This document shows positions 54,041 through 63,300 of a stretch of DNA of 64,000 nucleotides, in pieces; positions within the stretch are counted from its first letter, which is position 1, and each line of letters begins with the position of its first letter. This stretch comes from an uncultured SAR86 cluster bacterium (GTDB taxonomy: Bacteria; Pseudomonadota; Gammaproteobacteria; Magnimaribacterales; Magnimaribacteraceae): contig CACJMO010000002.1 of the NCBI GenBank assembly GCA_902594545.1, forward strand, positions 62,001 to 126,000. The letters are read 5' to 3'. A program made the position numbers and the translations under genes. The notes beneath the pieces are model-generated. The model was not told where the DNA came from, made no database searches, and saw nothing but the letters and a program-made list of their open reading frames with translations.

Positions 54041-54628
54041 TTAATTTAGCGTTTGAGGGTTTTCATTGCCCTCAGGCGGCTCTATTGGTAATTCTAACTC
54101 TATAGAATCTAAGTCAGGCAATGATGGCAATTCAGGCAACTCCCTCAGGTGTTGTAGTCCGAAGTAGTCCAAAAACTCTTTTGTTGTTGAGTACAAAGAT
54201 GGTCTACCAGGAACATCTCTTTGTCCGACGATCTTGACCCATCCTCTTTCCATTAGACCTCTCATCAGCTGCGTACCAACCGTGACTCCTCTAATTTCTT
54301 CTATTTCTCCTCTTGTGATGGGTTGTTTGTAAGCAATAAGCGAAAGTGTTTCCAGAGTAGCTTTAGAAAATTTCTGAGGACGTTCTTCCCATAATTTAGC
54401 TACATAATTGGATAGACTCTGCTTAACTTGAAGACGATAGCCGCTTGCTACTCTTTTGAGTTCTATACCTCTCTCAATACATCCCTCATCTATTTGATTT
54501 AATGCTGACCTGATCTCTTCTTTAGTAGGCTTTTGATCTTCAAATACTTTGATCATTTCATCTATACTTATGGGTCTTGAAGCAGATAGAAGTAATGCTT
54601 CTAAAATTTCACTTAACTTATTTTCCAT
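54041..54628 (-). CDS. scpB: Chromosome segregation and condensation protein ScpB
   Basis: A 195-residue winged-helix protein, a kleisin-partner subunit that binds ScpA and SMC. RPISIDEMIKVF near the start, KFSKATLETLSLIAYKQPITRGEIEEIRG (the characteristic ScpB string, two parts) and LYSTTKEFLDYFGL are visible. ATG 54626-54628 overlaps the scpA stop as TGATG. It acts in chromosome compaction. Confidence 0.94.
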   Translation of the reverse strand: MENKLSEILEALLLSASRPISIDEMIKVFEDQKPTKEEIRSALNQIDEGCIERGIELKRVASGYRLQVKQSLSNYVAKLWEERPQKFSKATLETLSLIAYKQPITRGEIEEIRGVTVGTQLMRGLMERGWVKIVGQRDVPGRPSLYSTTKEFLDYFGLQHLRELPELPSLPDLDSIELELPIEPPEGNENPQTLN

Positions 54629-55467
54629 CAATGCACCTCGTCTATTCCCTTTATGTGAATGGGGCCAAATTCCTCGGATTGAACAATCTCTATCAGAGAA
54701 TCTTTCAATAATTCTAATATAGCAAGAAAAGTAACAACGACGCCTATCTTTCCTTCTTTTGCAATAAAAAGCGAAGTAAATTCAATGAAGGATTCGGTTT
54801 TCATGCGCTCTAAAATCTGTGTCATGCGTTCTCTTGTAGAGAGCTCTTCAAAATTAATTAAATGTGCTTGGGATTGGTCGGCTCGTCTCATGACTTCTGC
54901 AAGAGCAAAAGTTAGATCTTCCAAAGGAATATCAATCAGAGGAGTATCGGTAGTGAATTCAGGCAATTTTGCATTGGCTGCGAAGGTTTCCCTGTCTAGT
55001 CTTGGTATCTTATCTATTCTTTCAGCAGCCTCTTTGAACCTTTGGTATTCTTGCAACCTTTTTATTAGTTCTGCACGCGGATCCTCTTCTTCAGTCTCTT
55101 CTTGAGGCCTTGGCAGAAGCATTCTAGATTTAAGCTCAGCTAAGTAAGCTGCCATAACAAGATAATCACCTGCTAATTCAACCTGCATAGCATCCATAAG
55201 CTCTATATAAGACGTATATTGTTCGGTGATTTTGGCAACATTTATATCCAAAATGTCCAGATTCTGTTTTTTTATTAGATACAGCAAGAAGTCTAAGGGT
55301 CCTGCAAAGCTATCCAGTAATACTTCAAGAGCATTTGGAGGCACATACAAGTCTTCAGGAAGAACAGTTTCTTTACCTTTTACAGTCGCTAAGAACATCT
55401 CCTCTTGACGAGGATAAATTTGATTTTCCTCAGTTTTTTGAGGATTTGAGGTCTTTGTATCAACCAT
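54628..55467 (-). CDS. scpA: Chromosome segregation and condensation protein ScpA
   Basis: A 279-residue kleisin that bridges the heads of SMC together with ScpB. FAGPLDFLLYLIKKQNLDI near 50 and DYLVMAAYLAELKSRMLLP are the conserved N-terminal regions; the C-terminal winged helix is VTFLAILELLKDSLIEIVQ. ATG 55465-55467 is used; a TTG three codons upstream lies in a hairpin. Scp proteins with SMC (rather than MukBEF) fit gammaproteobacteria outside the enterics. Confidence 0.94.
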   Translation of the reverse strand: MVDTKTSNPQKTEENQIYPRQEEMFLATVKGKETVLPEDLYVPPNALEVLLDSFAGPLDFLLYLIKKQNLDILDINVAKITEQYTSYIELMDAMQVELAGDYLVMAAYLAELKSRMLLPRPQEETEEEDPRAELIKRLQEYQRFKEAAERIDKIPRLDRETFAANAKLPEFTTDTPLIDIPLEDLTFALAEVMRRADQSQAHLINFEELSTRERMTQILERMKTESFIEFTSLFIAKEGKIGVVVTFLAILELLKDSLIEIVQSEEFGPIHIKGIDEVH

Positions 55468-55472
55468 TTTTA

Positions 55473-55490
55473 CCAATACTTTCGTATTGG
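55473..55490. repeat. Hairpin just upstream of scpA
   Basis: CCAATAC and GTATTGG form a perfect seven-base stem with a TTTC loop, ending six bases before the scpA ATG on the minus strand. There is no T run in either direction. A role in translation control of scpA or in ending nadE transcription is possible but unproven. Confidence 0.4.
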
Positions 55491-55532
55491 GCCTATATTA
55501 TAGACATATATGTTGAAGTAAGGAAATAAAGA

Positions 55533-57161
55533 CTATTTCAAGAACTTATTTGTAATTGGATATCTTCTATCTTTGCCAAAACCTCTAGAGGTAATCTTTA
55601 CACCTAATGGTGCTTGACGCCTTTTGTACTCACTTAGATCGATAAGCCTAATTACCCTATCTACAATTTTTTTGTCTACACCTATGTTCGCAATTTCTTC
55701 TTTACTCTTATCTTGCTCAACATAAAGCTCGATAATTTTATCCAAAATATCATAGTCAGGAAGACTATCGCTGTCTTTTTGATCCGGAGCCAGCTCAGCA
55801 CTAGGAGGTCTTTCAATGATTCTTTCAGGGATGACTTTTGAAATGCTGTTTCTATATTTTGAAAGCTCATAGACCATTGTTTTGGGAACGTCTTTAAGAA
55901 CACAAAATCCTCCTGCTGTATCACCATATAGAGTTGAATAACCTACGGCTGTCTCACTTTTATTACCGGTTGTTAAAACAAGATCTCCTGATTTATTGGA
56001 TAGAGCCATCAAAATCACACCTCTGCATCTCGATTGAAGATTTTCTTCAGTGATGTCCTTCTCTTTTCCACTAAACTCATCTTCAAGACTACAACTGAAA
56101 GAATCATAAATTTGCCCAATCGGAATTGTAGAATGTTTTATTCCTAAATTATTTGCTAACTCTGCTGCATCTTCAACACTCATATCTGATGTATATTCAA
56201 AGGGCATCATGAAAGTTCTAACTTTATCTGCACCAATTGCATCTGCAGCTATAGCTGCTGTCAGAGCAGAATCTATGCCTCCTGATGAACCTATAATCGC
56301 ACCAGGGAACTTATTTTTCTCTATATAGTCTCTAGCACCCACTACTAAGGCCTGATAAACCTCCTCAAGCTCGTTGTCATCAGGAATAATCATCTCACTA
56401 TGAGCTTCCAAACAGCCCTCTTTATCCTCAAAAATAATGGTTTTTAAGTCCTTCTTAAATTTAGCCAATTGGATTACCTGTTTTCCCCGACCATCAATTG
56501 CCATGGATGTTCCATCGAAAACAAGTTCATCCTGGCCACCAATCTGATTAGCATAAACTATAGGTAATGAGTATTTAGAAGAATGATTTATTAAAAGCTC
56601 CTTCCTGTTTTCAATTTTTTTCAAGTGATATGGAGAGGCATTTATATTTAAAATTAAATCAGCTTTGTTGTCGTAGGCTTGCTTAATAACCTTTTCGTGC
56701 CAGATGTCTTCACAAACAGACAGAGCCACTCTAAGGCCACTAACTTCGAAGATACCTGGACTTGAACCAGGTTCAAAATACCTTTTTTCGTCAAAAACTT
56801 CATAGTTCGGCAATTCTTGTTTTTTGTATTCAGTAATAATGGAATGATTTCTTAAGACACCTGCACAGTTATAAATCAAATCTCCTTCTTTTTTTGGATA
56901 ACCTATAACAACAAAACTCTCTGGTTTAACTTCAGATAATTTTTTTACTGCATCGTATGCATATTTTAGAAGATCATCTCTCAAAATTAGATCTTCAGGA
57001 GGATATCCAGTAATAAACATTTCCGAAAAAAGAAAAATATCAGGCGATCCATTTGAAGATAGATCTTCGATGGCAGAAATTGCTAGATTTAAATTTCCTT
57101 CAATATCACCAACAATAGGGTTCTCCTGAATAATGCCAACAGAAATTCTCTTTTGAGCCAT
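55533..57161 (-). CDS. nadE: Glutamine-dependent NAD+ synthetase
   Basis: A 542-residue two-domain enzyme. The N-terminal nitrilase-type glutaminase (about 1-265) has FSEMFITGYPPEDL (catalytic Glu), YKKQELPNY (Lys) and VALSVCEDIWHE (Cys). The C-terminal ammonia-dependent synthetase has IGSSGGIDSALTAAIA (P-loop) and YSTLYGDTAGGFCVLKDVPK. It makes NAD from nicotinate adenine dinucleotide. Starts at ATG 57159-57161, 130 bases from the divergent DAHP synthase. Confidence 0.96.
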   Translation of the reverse strand: MAQKRISVGIIQENPIVGDIEGNLNLAISAIEDLSSNGSPDIFLFSEMFITGYPPEDLILRDDLLKYAYDAVKKLSEVKPESFVVIGYPKKEGDLIYNCAGVLRNHSIITEYKKQELPNYEVFDEKRYFEPGSSPGIFEVSGLRVALSVCEDIWHEKVIKQAYDNKADLILNINASPYHLKKIENRKELLINHSSKYSLPIVYANQIGGQDELVFDGTSMAIDGRGKQVIQLAKFKKDLKTIIFEDKEGCLEAHSEMIIPDDNELEEVYQALVVGARDYIEKNKFPGAIIGSSGGIDSALTAAIAADAIGADKVRTFMMPFEYTSDMSVEDAAELANNLGIKHSTIPIGQIYDSFSCSLEDEFSGKEKDITEENLQSRCRGVILMALSNKSGDLVLTTGNKSETAVGYSTLYGDTAGGFCVLKDVPKTMVYELSKYRNSISKVIPERIIERPPSAELAPDQKDSDSLPDYDILDKIIELYVEQDKSKEEIANIGVDKKIVDRVIRLIDLSEYKRRQAPLGVKITSRGFGKDRRYPITNKFLK

Positions 57162-57253
57162 TTTTAACTGAATTGCTAGGTTTTAATATTAATCTAATAA
57201 GTGATTGACCTTTAAGTCTTTAACTCTATCTTAACATTTTCATGCTTTAATCT

Positions 57254-57277
57254 GTGCATAATGTATGTAGAATGCAC
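57254..57277. promoter_or_regulatory. Dyad and candidate -10 upstream of the DAHP synthase
   Basis: GTGCAT (57254-57259) and ATGCAC (57272-57277) are inverted arms with a 12-base spacer. A -10-like TAGAAT lies at 57268-57273, inside the dyad, followed by a GC-rich stretch and the ATG at 57292. An operator overlapping a promoter would give repression by a dimeric protein. No TyrR or TrpR box is recognisable. Confidence 0.35.
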
Positions 57278-57291
57278 GTCCGGTTTTTAAA

Positions 57292-58347
57292 ATGAATATA
57301 CAAAAAACTAGTGATCTTAGAATTGCAGGAAGGCAAGAAGTTGTCTCTGCTAAGTCACTCATATCAGAACAACCCATTTCAGAAAAATCTTCTGAAACTG
57401 TTTTCAATGCCAGAAAAGAGTTCTCAGATGTTCTCTACAAAAAAGATGAAAGGCTTGCTGTTGTAGTTGGGCCTTGCTCAATTCATGATCCAGGTGCAGC
57501 AAAAGAGTACGCTGAATTATTGTTTAATGAAAAGAATAATCTAAAAGATAATCTCTTGATCATAATGAGGGTGTATTTTGAGAAACCACGAACAACAGTA
57601 GGATGGAAAGGCTTAATCAATGATCCTGACCTGGATAATTCTTTCAATATAGACAAGGGTTTATCGATTGCCAGACAGTTGTTGAGGGATATCAATGATA
57701 TGGGCATGCCTGCTGGAACGGAGTTCCTAGATGTCATTACGCCCCAATACATAGCTGATTTAATCTCTTGGGGTGCAATAGGAGCACGAACAACTGAAAG
57801 TCAAGTTCACAGAGAGCTTGCTTCAGGTTCTTCTTGTCCTATAGGCTTCAAAAATGCTACCAATGGCGGAATTCAGGTTGCTGCAGACGCAATTGGTTCT
57901 GCGTTGCATCCTCATAAGTTTTTATCTGTAACTAAAGAAGGGAAAGCCGCTATATTTTCTTCATCAGGCAACAAAGACTGTCACGTCATTCTAAGAGGCG
58001 GAAAAGAACCAAACTATACAAAAGAATTTATTAATTCTACTTCTGAAATACTTCAATCCAATGGGTTGGAGGAGTCAATTATGGTTGATATGAGCCATGG
58101 GAATAGCAGTAAGCAACACAAAAAACAGATAGATGTTTGTAAAAACATAGCCGATCAAATCAGTGCTGGTGAAGATAGGATTACTGGAGTTATGATTGAA
58201 AGCAATCTAGTAGAAGGAAACCAAAAGGCCGATGATCTTGCGAATCTTGTATATGGAAAAAGCATCACCGATGCCTGCATAAATTGGCAAGATACTGTTG
58301 ATTGTCTCCATAGACTAGCTGAAGCCGTAGATAAAAGAAAAAACTAA
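57292..58347 (+). CDS. aroG: 3-deoxy-7-phosphoheptulonate synthase (class I DAHP synthase)
   Basis: A 351-residue DAHP synthase, first step of the shikimate pathway (PEP + erythrose-4-phosphate). VVVGPCSIHDPGAAKEYAELL near 60-80, PRTTVGWKGLINDPDL with the metal and PEP residues, and DMSHGNSSKQHKKQ near the end are the AroF/G/H family pattern. I cannot tell from sequence whether it is Tyr-, Phe- or Trp-sensitive. It diverges from nadE. It is the entry enzyme for the aromatic pathway whose later genes (aroA, pheA, tyrA, hisC) lie at 40-45 kb. Confidence 0.95.
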   Translation: MNIQKTSDLRIAGRQEVVSAKSLISEQPISEKSSETVFNARKEFSDVLYKKDERLAVVVGPCSIHDPGAAKEYAELLFNEKNNLKDNLLIIMRVYFEKPRTTVGWKGLINDPDLDNSFNIDKGLSIARQLLRDINDMGMPAGTEFLDVITPQYIADLISWGAIGARTTESQVHRELASGSSCPIGFKNATNGGIQVAADAIGSALHPHKFLSVTKEGKAAIFSSSGNKDCHVILRGGKEPNYTKEFINSTSEILQSNGLEESIMVDMSHGNSSKQHKKQIDVCKNIADQISAGEDRITGVMIESNLVEGNQKADDLANLVYGKSITDACINWQDTVDCLHRLAEAVDKRKN

Positions 58348-58397
58348 CCATTTCTCTTGTTTAGGTTAATATCATAAATTAATCTAATGCCAATCGT

Positions 58398-59438
58398 ATG
58401 TCGAATTCAAAGTTAACTTTCTCTAAAGAAATTGCTGAAACAATCGGCTTGAGAGAAGCTATTCTTTTAGATCAATTAAAAAAGGAAGGCAATCAAAATA
58501 GACTAGTTTCATTCAAAGAAATTTGTTCAGATCTCTCCTTTTTGCCAGCACAAGAAGTAGAGGCATTGCTGTCAAAGCTTGTAAAAATTGGATTAATAAG
58601 TTCAGAAAACAAAGAAGGCATTCTGCATTACTCTTCCGGTAAAAAAACTGATACTGAGACTGTAGATAGATGGATACCTGATCAAGAAATCTTAGATCAA
58701 ATTAATGAATACGGTATTCCTGAAGACTTCGCAAACCTGCTATTAGAAGACTTTAATCAGCTCAGCAACGAAAGAAATGATAAAGAGGCAAACTGGGGAA
58801 TAAAGTTTTTAAGATTTGTCATTAAAAAATGGAGATTTAAAGAAGCAGAAGACAATAAAAAGAAAAAACTAAAACCCATCCATAAAGATTGGTCTCCAAA
58901 TGGTGATGCTAAAGAAATTCTTCTAAAGGCAGGTATAACTGAAGAATTTATTCAGAAAGAGTTGCCTGAATTTATTATGTATTGGAGTGAAAGAAATGAA
59001 GAATCCGATATTTGGAATAGCAAGTTCATAGCCCATATAAGAAGACGTTGGGGTAGATTCAGCGAGATAAAAGAGAATGATGATACACCCTCAAAAATGT
59101 CTCAAAACTGGACTCCAAATGAAGATTTTTATGACATACTCCAATTAACTGATATTCCTCGGGAATTTGCAGAGAGCACCAAACCTGAATTCATAATGTA
59201 TTGGAAAGAATCCGGTCAATCTCTAACCTCTTGGAATAGTAAATTCCTTCAACACGTTAAATTCAACTGGGAAAAAAGTAACAGAGGTCAAAACAAACAG
59301 TTGTCGAATCAATTAGAAAATAGAATTGAATCAAGCTGGAAAATAGATCAAAAAAACTTAAACAATCCAAAAGCCTCAAGAGACACACAGAAAATTAGAG
59401 AAAACTTCAAAAAATTAAAGGATAAGCACAGAATTTAG
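58398..59438 (+). CDS. Protein with three DnaT-like DNA-binding domains
   Basis: A 346-residue protein. The N-terminal ~80 residues look like a winged helix (IAETIGLREAILLDQLKKEG). Three copies of a roughly 55-residue module follow, at about 92-147, 165-220 and 238-292. Each has an opening Trp-x-Pro (RWIPD, DWSPN, NWTPN), a GIPEDF-like turn, an aromatic core and a closing KF..H/FxxxW. That is the DnaT C-terminal (single-strand DNA binding) domain. E. coli DnaT has one such domain. A basic, charged tail ends the protein. It is probably a primosomal or phage-like replication factor; exact role unknown. Confidence 0.7.
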   Translation: MSNSKLTFSKEIAETIGLREAILLDQLKKEGNQNRLVSFKEICSDLSFLPAQEVEALLSKLVKIGLISSENKEGILHYSSGKKTDTETVDRWIPDQEILDQINEYGIPEDFANLLLEDFNQLSNERNDKEANWGIKFLRFVIKKWRFKEAEDNKKKKLKPIHKDWSPNGDAKEILLKAGITEEFIQKELPEFIMYWSERNEESDIWNSKFIAHIRRRWGRFSEIKENDDTPSKMSQNWTPNEDFYDILQLTDIPREFAESTKPEFIMYWKESGQSLTSWNSKFLQHVKFNWEKSNRGQNKQLSNQLENRIESSWKIDQKNLNNPKASRDTQKIRENFKKLKDKHRI

Positions 59439-59457
59439 TTTTTTTCTAAGTATTTTA

Positions 59458-59479
59458 GTGTTATAGTTATGTATAACAC
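59458..59479. promoter_or_regulatory. Perfect 8-base dyad upstream of the RND genes
   Basis: GTGTTATA (59458-59465) and TATAACAC (59472-59479) are exact inverted arms with a six-base spacer, ending 13 bases before the membrane-fusion protein ATG. TATA-like -10 sequences fall inside it. The size and symmetry suit a dimeric repressor of the TetR or MarR type, but no such regulator gene is in the window. It would be a good candidate operator for the pump genes. Confidence 0.5.
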
Positions 59480-59491
59480 CTATATTTCTCT

Positions 59492-60397
59492 ATGAAAATA
59501 AAACAAACTTACAAAACAGCGTCAATTCTTGCATCCTTTTTAGTCATATGGATGGTTTCAGGGTCCATGGTAGAAGAGGAAAACTTTGAAAAGAATAATT
59601 CTGCATTAGATACACTCTCGTCTGTAACGATTGTTAATAGCAAGGCCACAAATAAATCTAAAATTCTCAAATCAAGCGGGTTTACTGAAGCTGATAAGTT
59701 TGTTCAAGTGAGAGCAGAAGTCAGCGGCAGATTGATTGCAAGGCCAGCTCAGCAAGGTGATTTTGTTGAAGAAGGCGATTTAATTTGCCAACTCTACATA
59801 GCAGGTCGAGAGGCCTATCCTAAAATAGTAGCTCCCTTTTCAGGTTATCTGGAAACACTCAGAGTCGAGGAAGGTGATTTCCTTAATACTGGAGCAGTTT
59901 GTGCCGCTCTTATCGATCCTGATCCAATGCTAATAGTTGCAGACATTGCTGAAAAAGATATTGCTCAAGTTCAACTTGGATCCGAAGCTAGGGCAAAACT
60001 AATTTCTGGAAGATTCATATCAGGCGAAGTAACTTTTATAGCATCATCAGCAGATAAAAATACGAGAACCTTCAGAGTTGAAATTAGTGTAGACAATAAA
60101 GATAGAGCTATCAGAGATGGTGTTTCAGCTGAGATCTATATCAAAGGTAAAGAGGAGGCCGCTCATAAAATTTCTCCAGCTATCTTATCTCTCAATGACC
60201 AAGGTAAGTTAGGAGTTAGAACAGTGACTGCTGATAACAGAGTTGAATTTAAAGAGATTAGCATACTCGAAGATACAAACAGCGGCATGTGGGTATCTGG
60301 TCTCGGAGAAGAAGCTAGAATCATAACCCTCGGCCAGGAATATGTATTCCAAGGTCAAACCGTGAACGTTAAAGAAATTTTTTCCCCTGATGCATGA
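59492..60397 (+). CDS. RND-family membrane fusion (periplasmic adaptor) protein
   Basis: A 301-residue HlyD/AcrA-like adaptor, shorter than the usual 370-400. An N-terminal hydrophobic segment (ILASFLVIWMVSGSM) anchors or exports it. The lipoyl halves are visible as VRAEVSGRLIARPAQQGDFVEEGD and VAPFSGYLETLRVEEGDFL, then a beta-barrel domain. The long alpha-hairpin is almost absent, so its outer-membrane partner contact may be reduced. Four-base overlap with the transporter gene (ATGA) implies an operon. Confidence 0.88.
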   Translation: MKIKQTYKTASILASFLVIWMVSGSMVEEENFEKNNSALDTLSSVTIVNSKATNKSKILKSSGFTEADKFVQVRAEVSGRLIARPAQQGDFVEEGDLICQLYIAGREAYPKIVAPFSGYLETLRVEEGDFLNTGAVCAALIDPDPMLIVADIAEKDIAQVQLGSEARAKLISGRFISGEVTFIASSADKNTRTFRVEISVDNKDRAIRDGVSAEIYIKGKEEAAHKISPAILSLNDQGKLGVRTVTADNRVEFKEISILEDTNSGMWVSGLGEEARIITLGQEYVFQGQTVNVKEIFSPDA

Positions 60398-63300
60398 AAA
60401 CTTTTATAACTGGAGCAATAAAGAAAAGTAGAACATCTTTAAGTATATTAGTACTTTTAGCACTTTCAGGGATATTCGCACTCAACTATCTACCAAAAGC
60501 TACTGAGCCACAGGTAAGTTTTCCAGGAGCTTACATTGGCGTTGGATTTGAGGGAGTATCACCTGAAGATTCAGAAAGACTTTTAGCTAAACCACTCGAA
60601 GACGCCCTGCGAACAATCTCAGGAGTTGTCGATATTAGATCTACTTCTGCAACAGGTTATGCTGCAGTAGTTGTAGAGTTTGATCAGGATGTCGACATAG
60701 ATGATGCATTATATGACGTTAGGGTAAAGGTAGATGAAGCAAGAGCAGATTTACCCCAAGATGCAAGAGAGCCAACAATAAGAGAGTTCACCTCAACTGA
60801 TGACCCCATTTTGACAATAAGTGTTGCCAGCTCAGTTCTACCGCAAAGAGTACTTGTAAACTTAACTCAAGAGTTACAAGACTTGGTAGAAACACATCCG
60901 AATGTATTAGAAGCTGAACTTAATGGCGTACCTGAAGATTTAATTGAAGCAATAGTTGATAAAAGTAAGTTGGAGTCATATGGGATCTCTATGAATCAGC
61001 TTTTTCAGGCTGTGTCAAATAACAACAGAGTTATACCAGCGGGATACCAAGATACTGGAACAGGAAGGTTTGCAGTCAATGTTCCAAGTGTGTTTTCTAA
61101 TTTAGAAGATATAGAGACCTTACCAATCAAGGTATCCGGTAGTTCTGTAGTTACACTGAAAGATGTGGCCGATGTAAGTCTTACTTTTAAGGATAGGGGG
61201 GGATATTCAAGAATCAATGGTCAACAATCTCTGTCAATAGATATCAAAAAACGTATTGGCACTAATATCATAGACACAGTCACAGACATTAGACAAATGG
61301 TTGAGGAGAAAATTAAATCTTTTCCTGAAGGTATAGATGTAAATTTTGTTCGTGATGACTCAGAGTTTGCCCTTCAGATGATCTCCGAATTACAAGGCAA
61401 TGTACTAACTTCAATAGCATTAGTCATGATTGTTGTTCTGGCAGCTTTGGGGTTTAGGACTTCAATGCTGGTTGGTATGGCTATACCCTTTTCTTACCTC
61501 TTCGCACTTTTGGTACTTTTTGTCTTAGATAAAGAGTTTAACTTCATGGTCATGTTCGGGATGCTTATTTCGATGGGAATGACTATAGATGGTTCCATAG
61601 TTGTCACAGAATATGCTGATCGAAAACTTGCTGAGGGTATGAATAGAATTGAAGCTTATACGGCTGCGGCAACTCGAATGTTCTGGCCAGTGCTTTCTTC
61701 AACTACTACCACATTAATAGCCTTTACGCCTTTAATGTTCATGCCTGGATTTGGTGCTTTCATTAGAGATATGCCCATAACAGTCTTTTGTGTGCTTGTT
61801 GGATCTCTTCTTTACTCTTTATTCTTTGCACCGATCTTAGGAGCAATGTTTGGTGGACTTGCCAAGCAATCAGAAGAAGAAGTTAACAATACGAGGTTGT
61901 TAGAGTCATCTGATCCACTAAGCTTATCAGGTGCTTCAGGTGTCTATGCCAGAAAAATTAATGGCTACCTAGATACACCAGGTCAAACGATTTCCATAAT
62001 TCTGGGTGCAATTATCCTCTGTATTGGACTTTGGGCTCATCACGGCAAAGGGATAGTTTACTTTCCCCAAGTAGCTCCTCAATTTGCAGATGTAGATATC
62101 TTGGCAAGAGGAAACCTATCAGTAGATGAAATAAGAGATATTGCTATTGAAGCTGAACAAAAAATAATTGATGTTGAAGAAATAGAAAGATTGTCTGTCT
62201 GGTCAAATTCTGGAGGGAGTAGAGGTTTGGGAAGGCGTTCAGGATCTCCTGATAGAGTCGGAGGTATGTTCATAGATTTTTATGGGGAGGATGAAGCAGT
62301 ATCTGATTTAAATGGTTTTGAGATCATGGAAGTTTTACGAGATAGGCTTAAAGACACTTCAGGTTACATAGTTCAAGTTGAAGAAGAAAAAGGTGGACCG
62401 CCTATAGGTAAACCTCTCCAATTAAATGTCAGCGGTGATAACGAGCAATTGCTCGTTGCTGCAATAGGTAAAATTAGAAGCCATCTGGAAAGTATGGGAA
62501 GTTTCATTGATATAGAAGATACCACTGTAACAAGAGGTATTGAGTGGGAACTTCAAATCAACAGAACTAAGGCTGCTCAATATGGAGCAGGATTAAGTGA
62601 TGTCGGTGCCTCTGTTCAAATGGTAACAAACGGGATAAAAGTTGGTGAATACAGACCATTGAATCTGGATAGAGAAGTAGATATAAGAGTTAGATTCCCA
62701 AAATCAGAGAGAAACATTGATCAGTTAGGAAACCTTAATGTTCAAACAATGAAAGGTTTAGTGCCTGTTAGCAGTTTTGTAGAAACTAATATTAAACCCG
62801 CCACCAAAAGCATATCAAGAAAAGATGGAAAGAGAGTTCACAGTATTTCAGCCAACACTGTAGAGGGAGCTATACCTTCTGTTCAAATCAAAAAAGTAAA
62901 AGATTGGCTTGCAACTCAAGATTTAGGTAGAGGAGTTTCTGTTGGAGATGATGGATTTGATAAGTACAACAAAGAGGCAGCTGATTTTCTAGTTTTAGGG
63001 TTTATAGCCATGCTCTTTGTTATGTTGATAGTCCTGGTTGCTCAATTTAATAGTTTTTATCAAGCAAACATTGTTCTCTCAGCTATTCTCTTGTCTTTTG
63101 GAGGTGTTTTTGTATCTCTTTTAATTCTTGATCGGTCTTTTAGCACACTTCAAACCGGAATAAGTTGTGTTGCTTTGGCTGGAATTGTTGTGAATAACAA
63201 TATTGTCCTGATTGATACTTTCAATTTACTTAAAAGAAATAATCCAGGATCAACCACAAAATCACTCGCTCTTAGAAGTGCAATATTGAGATTGAGACCT

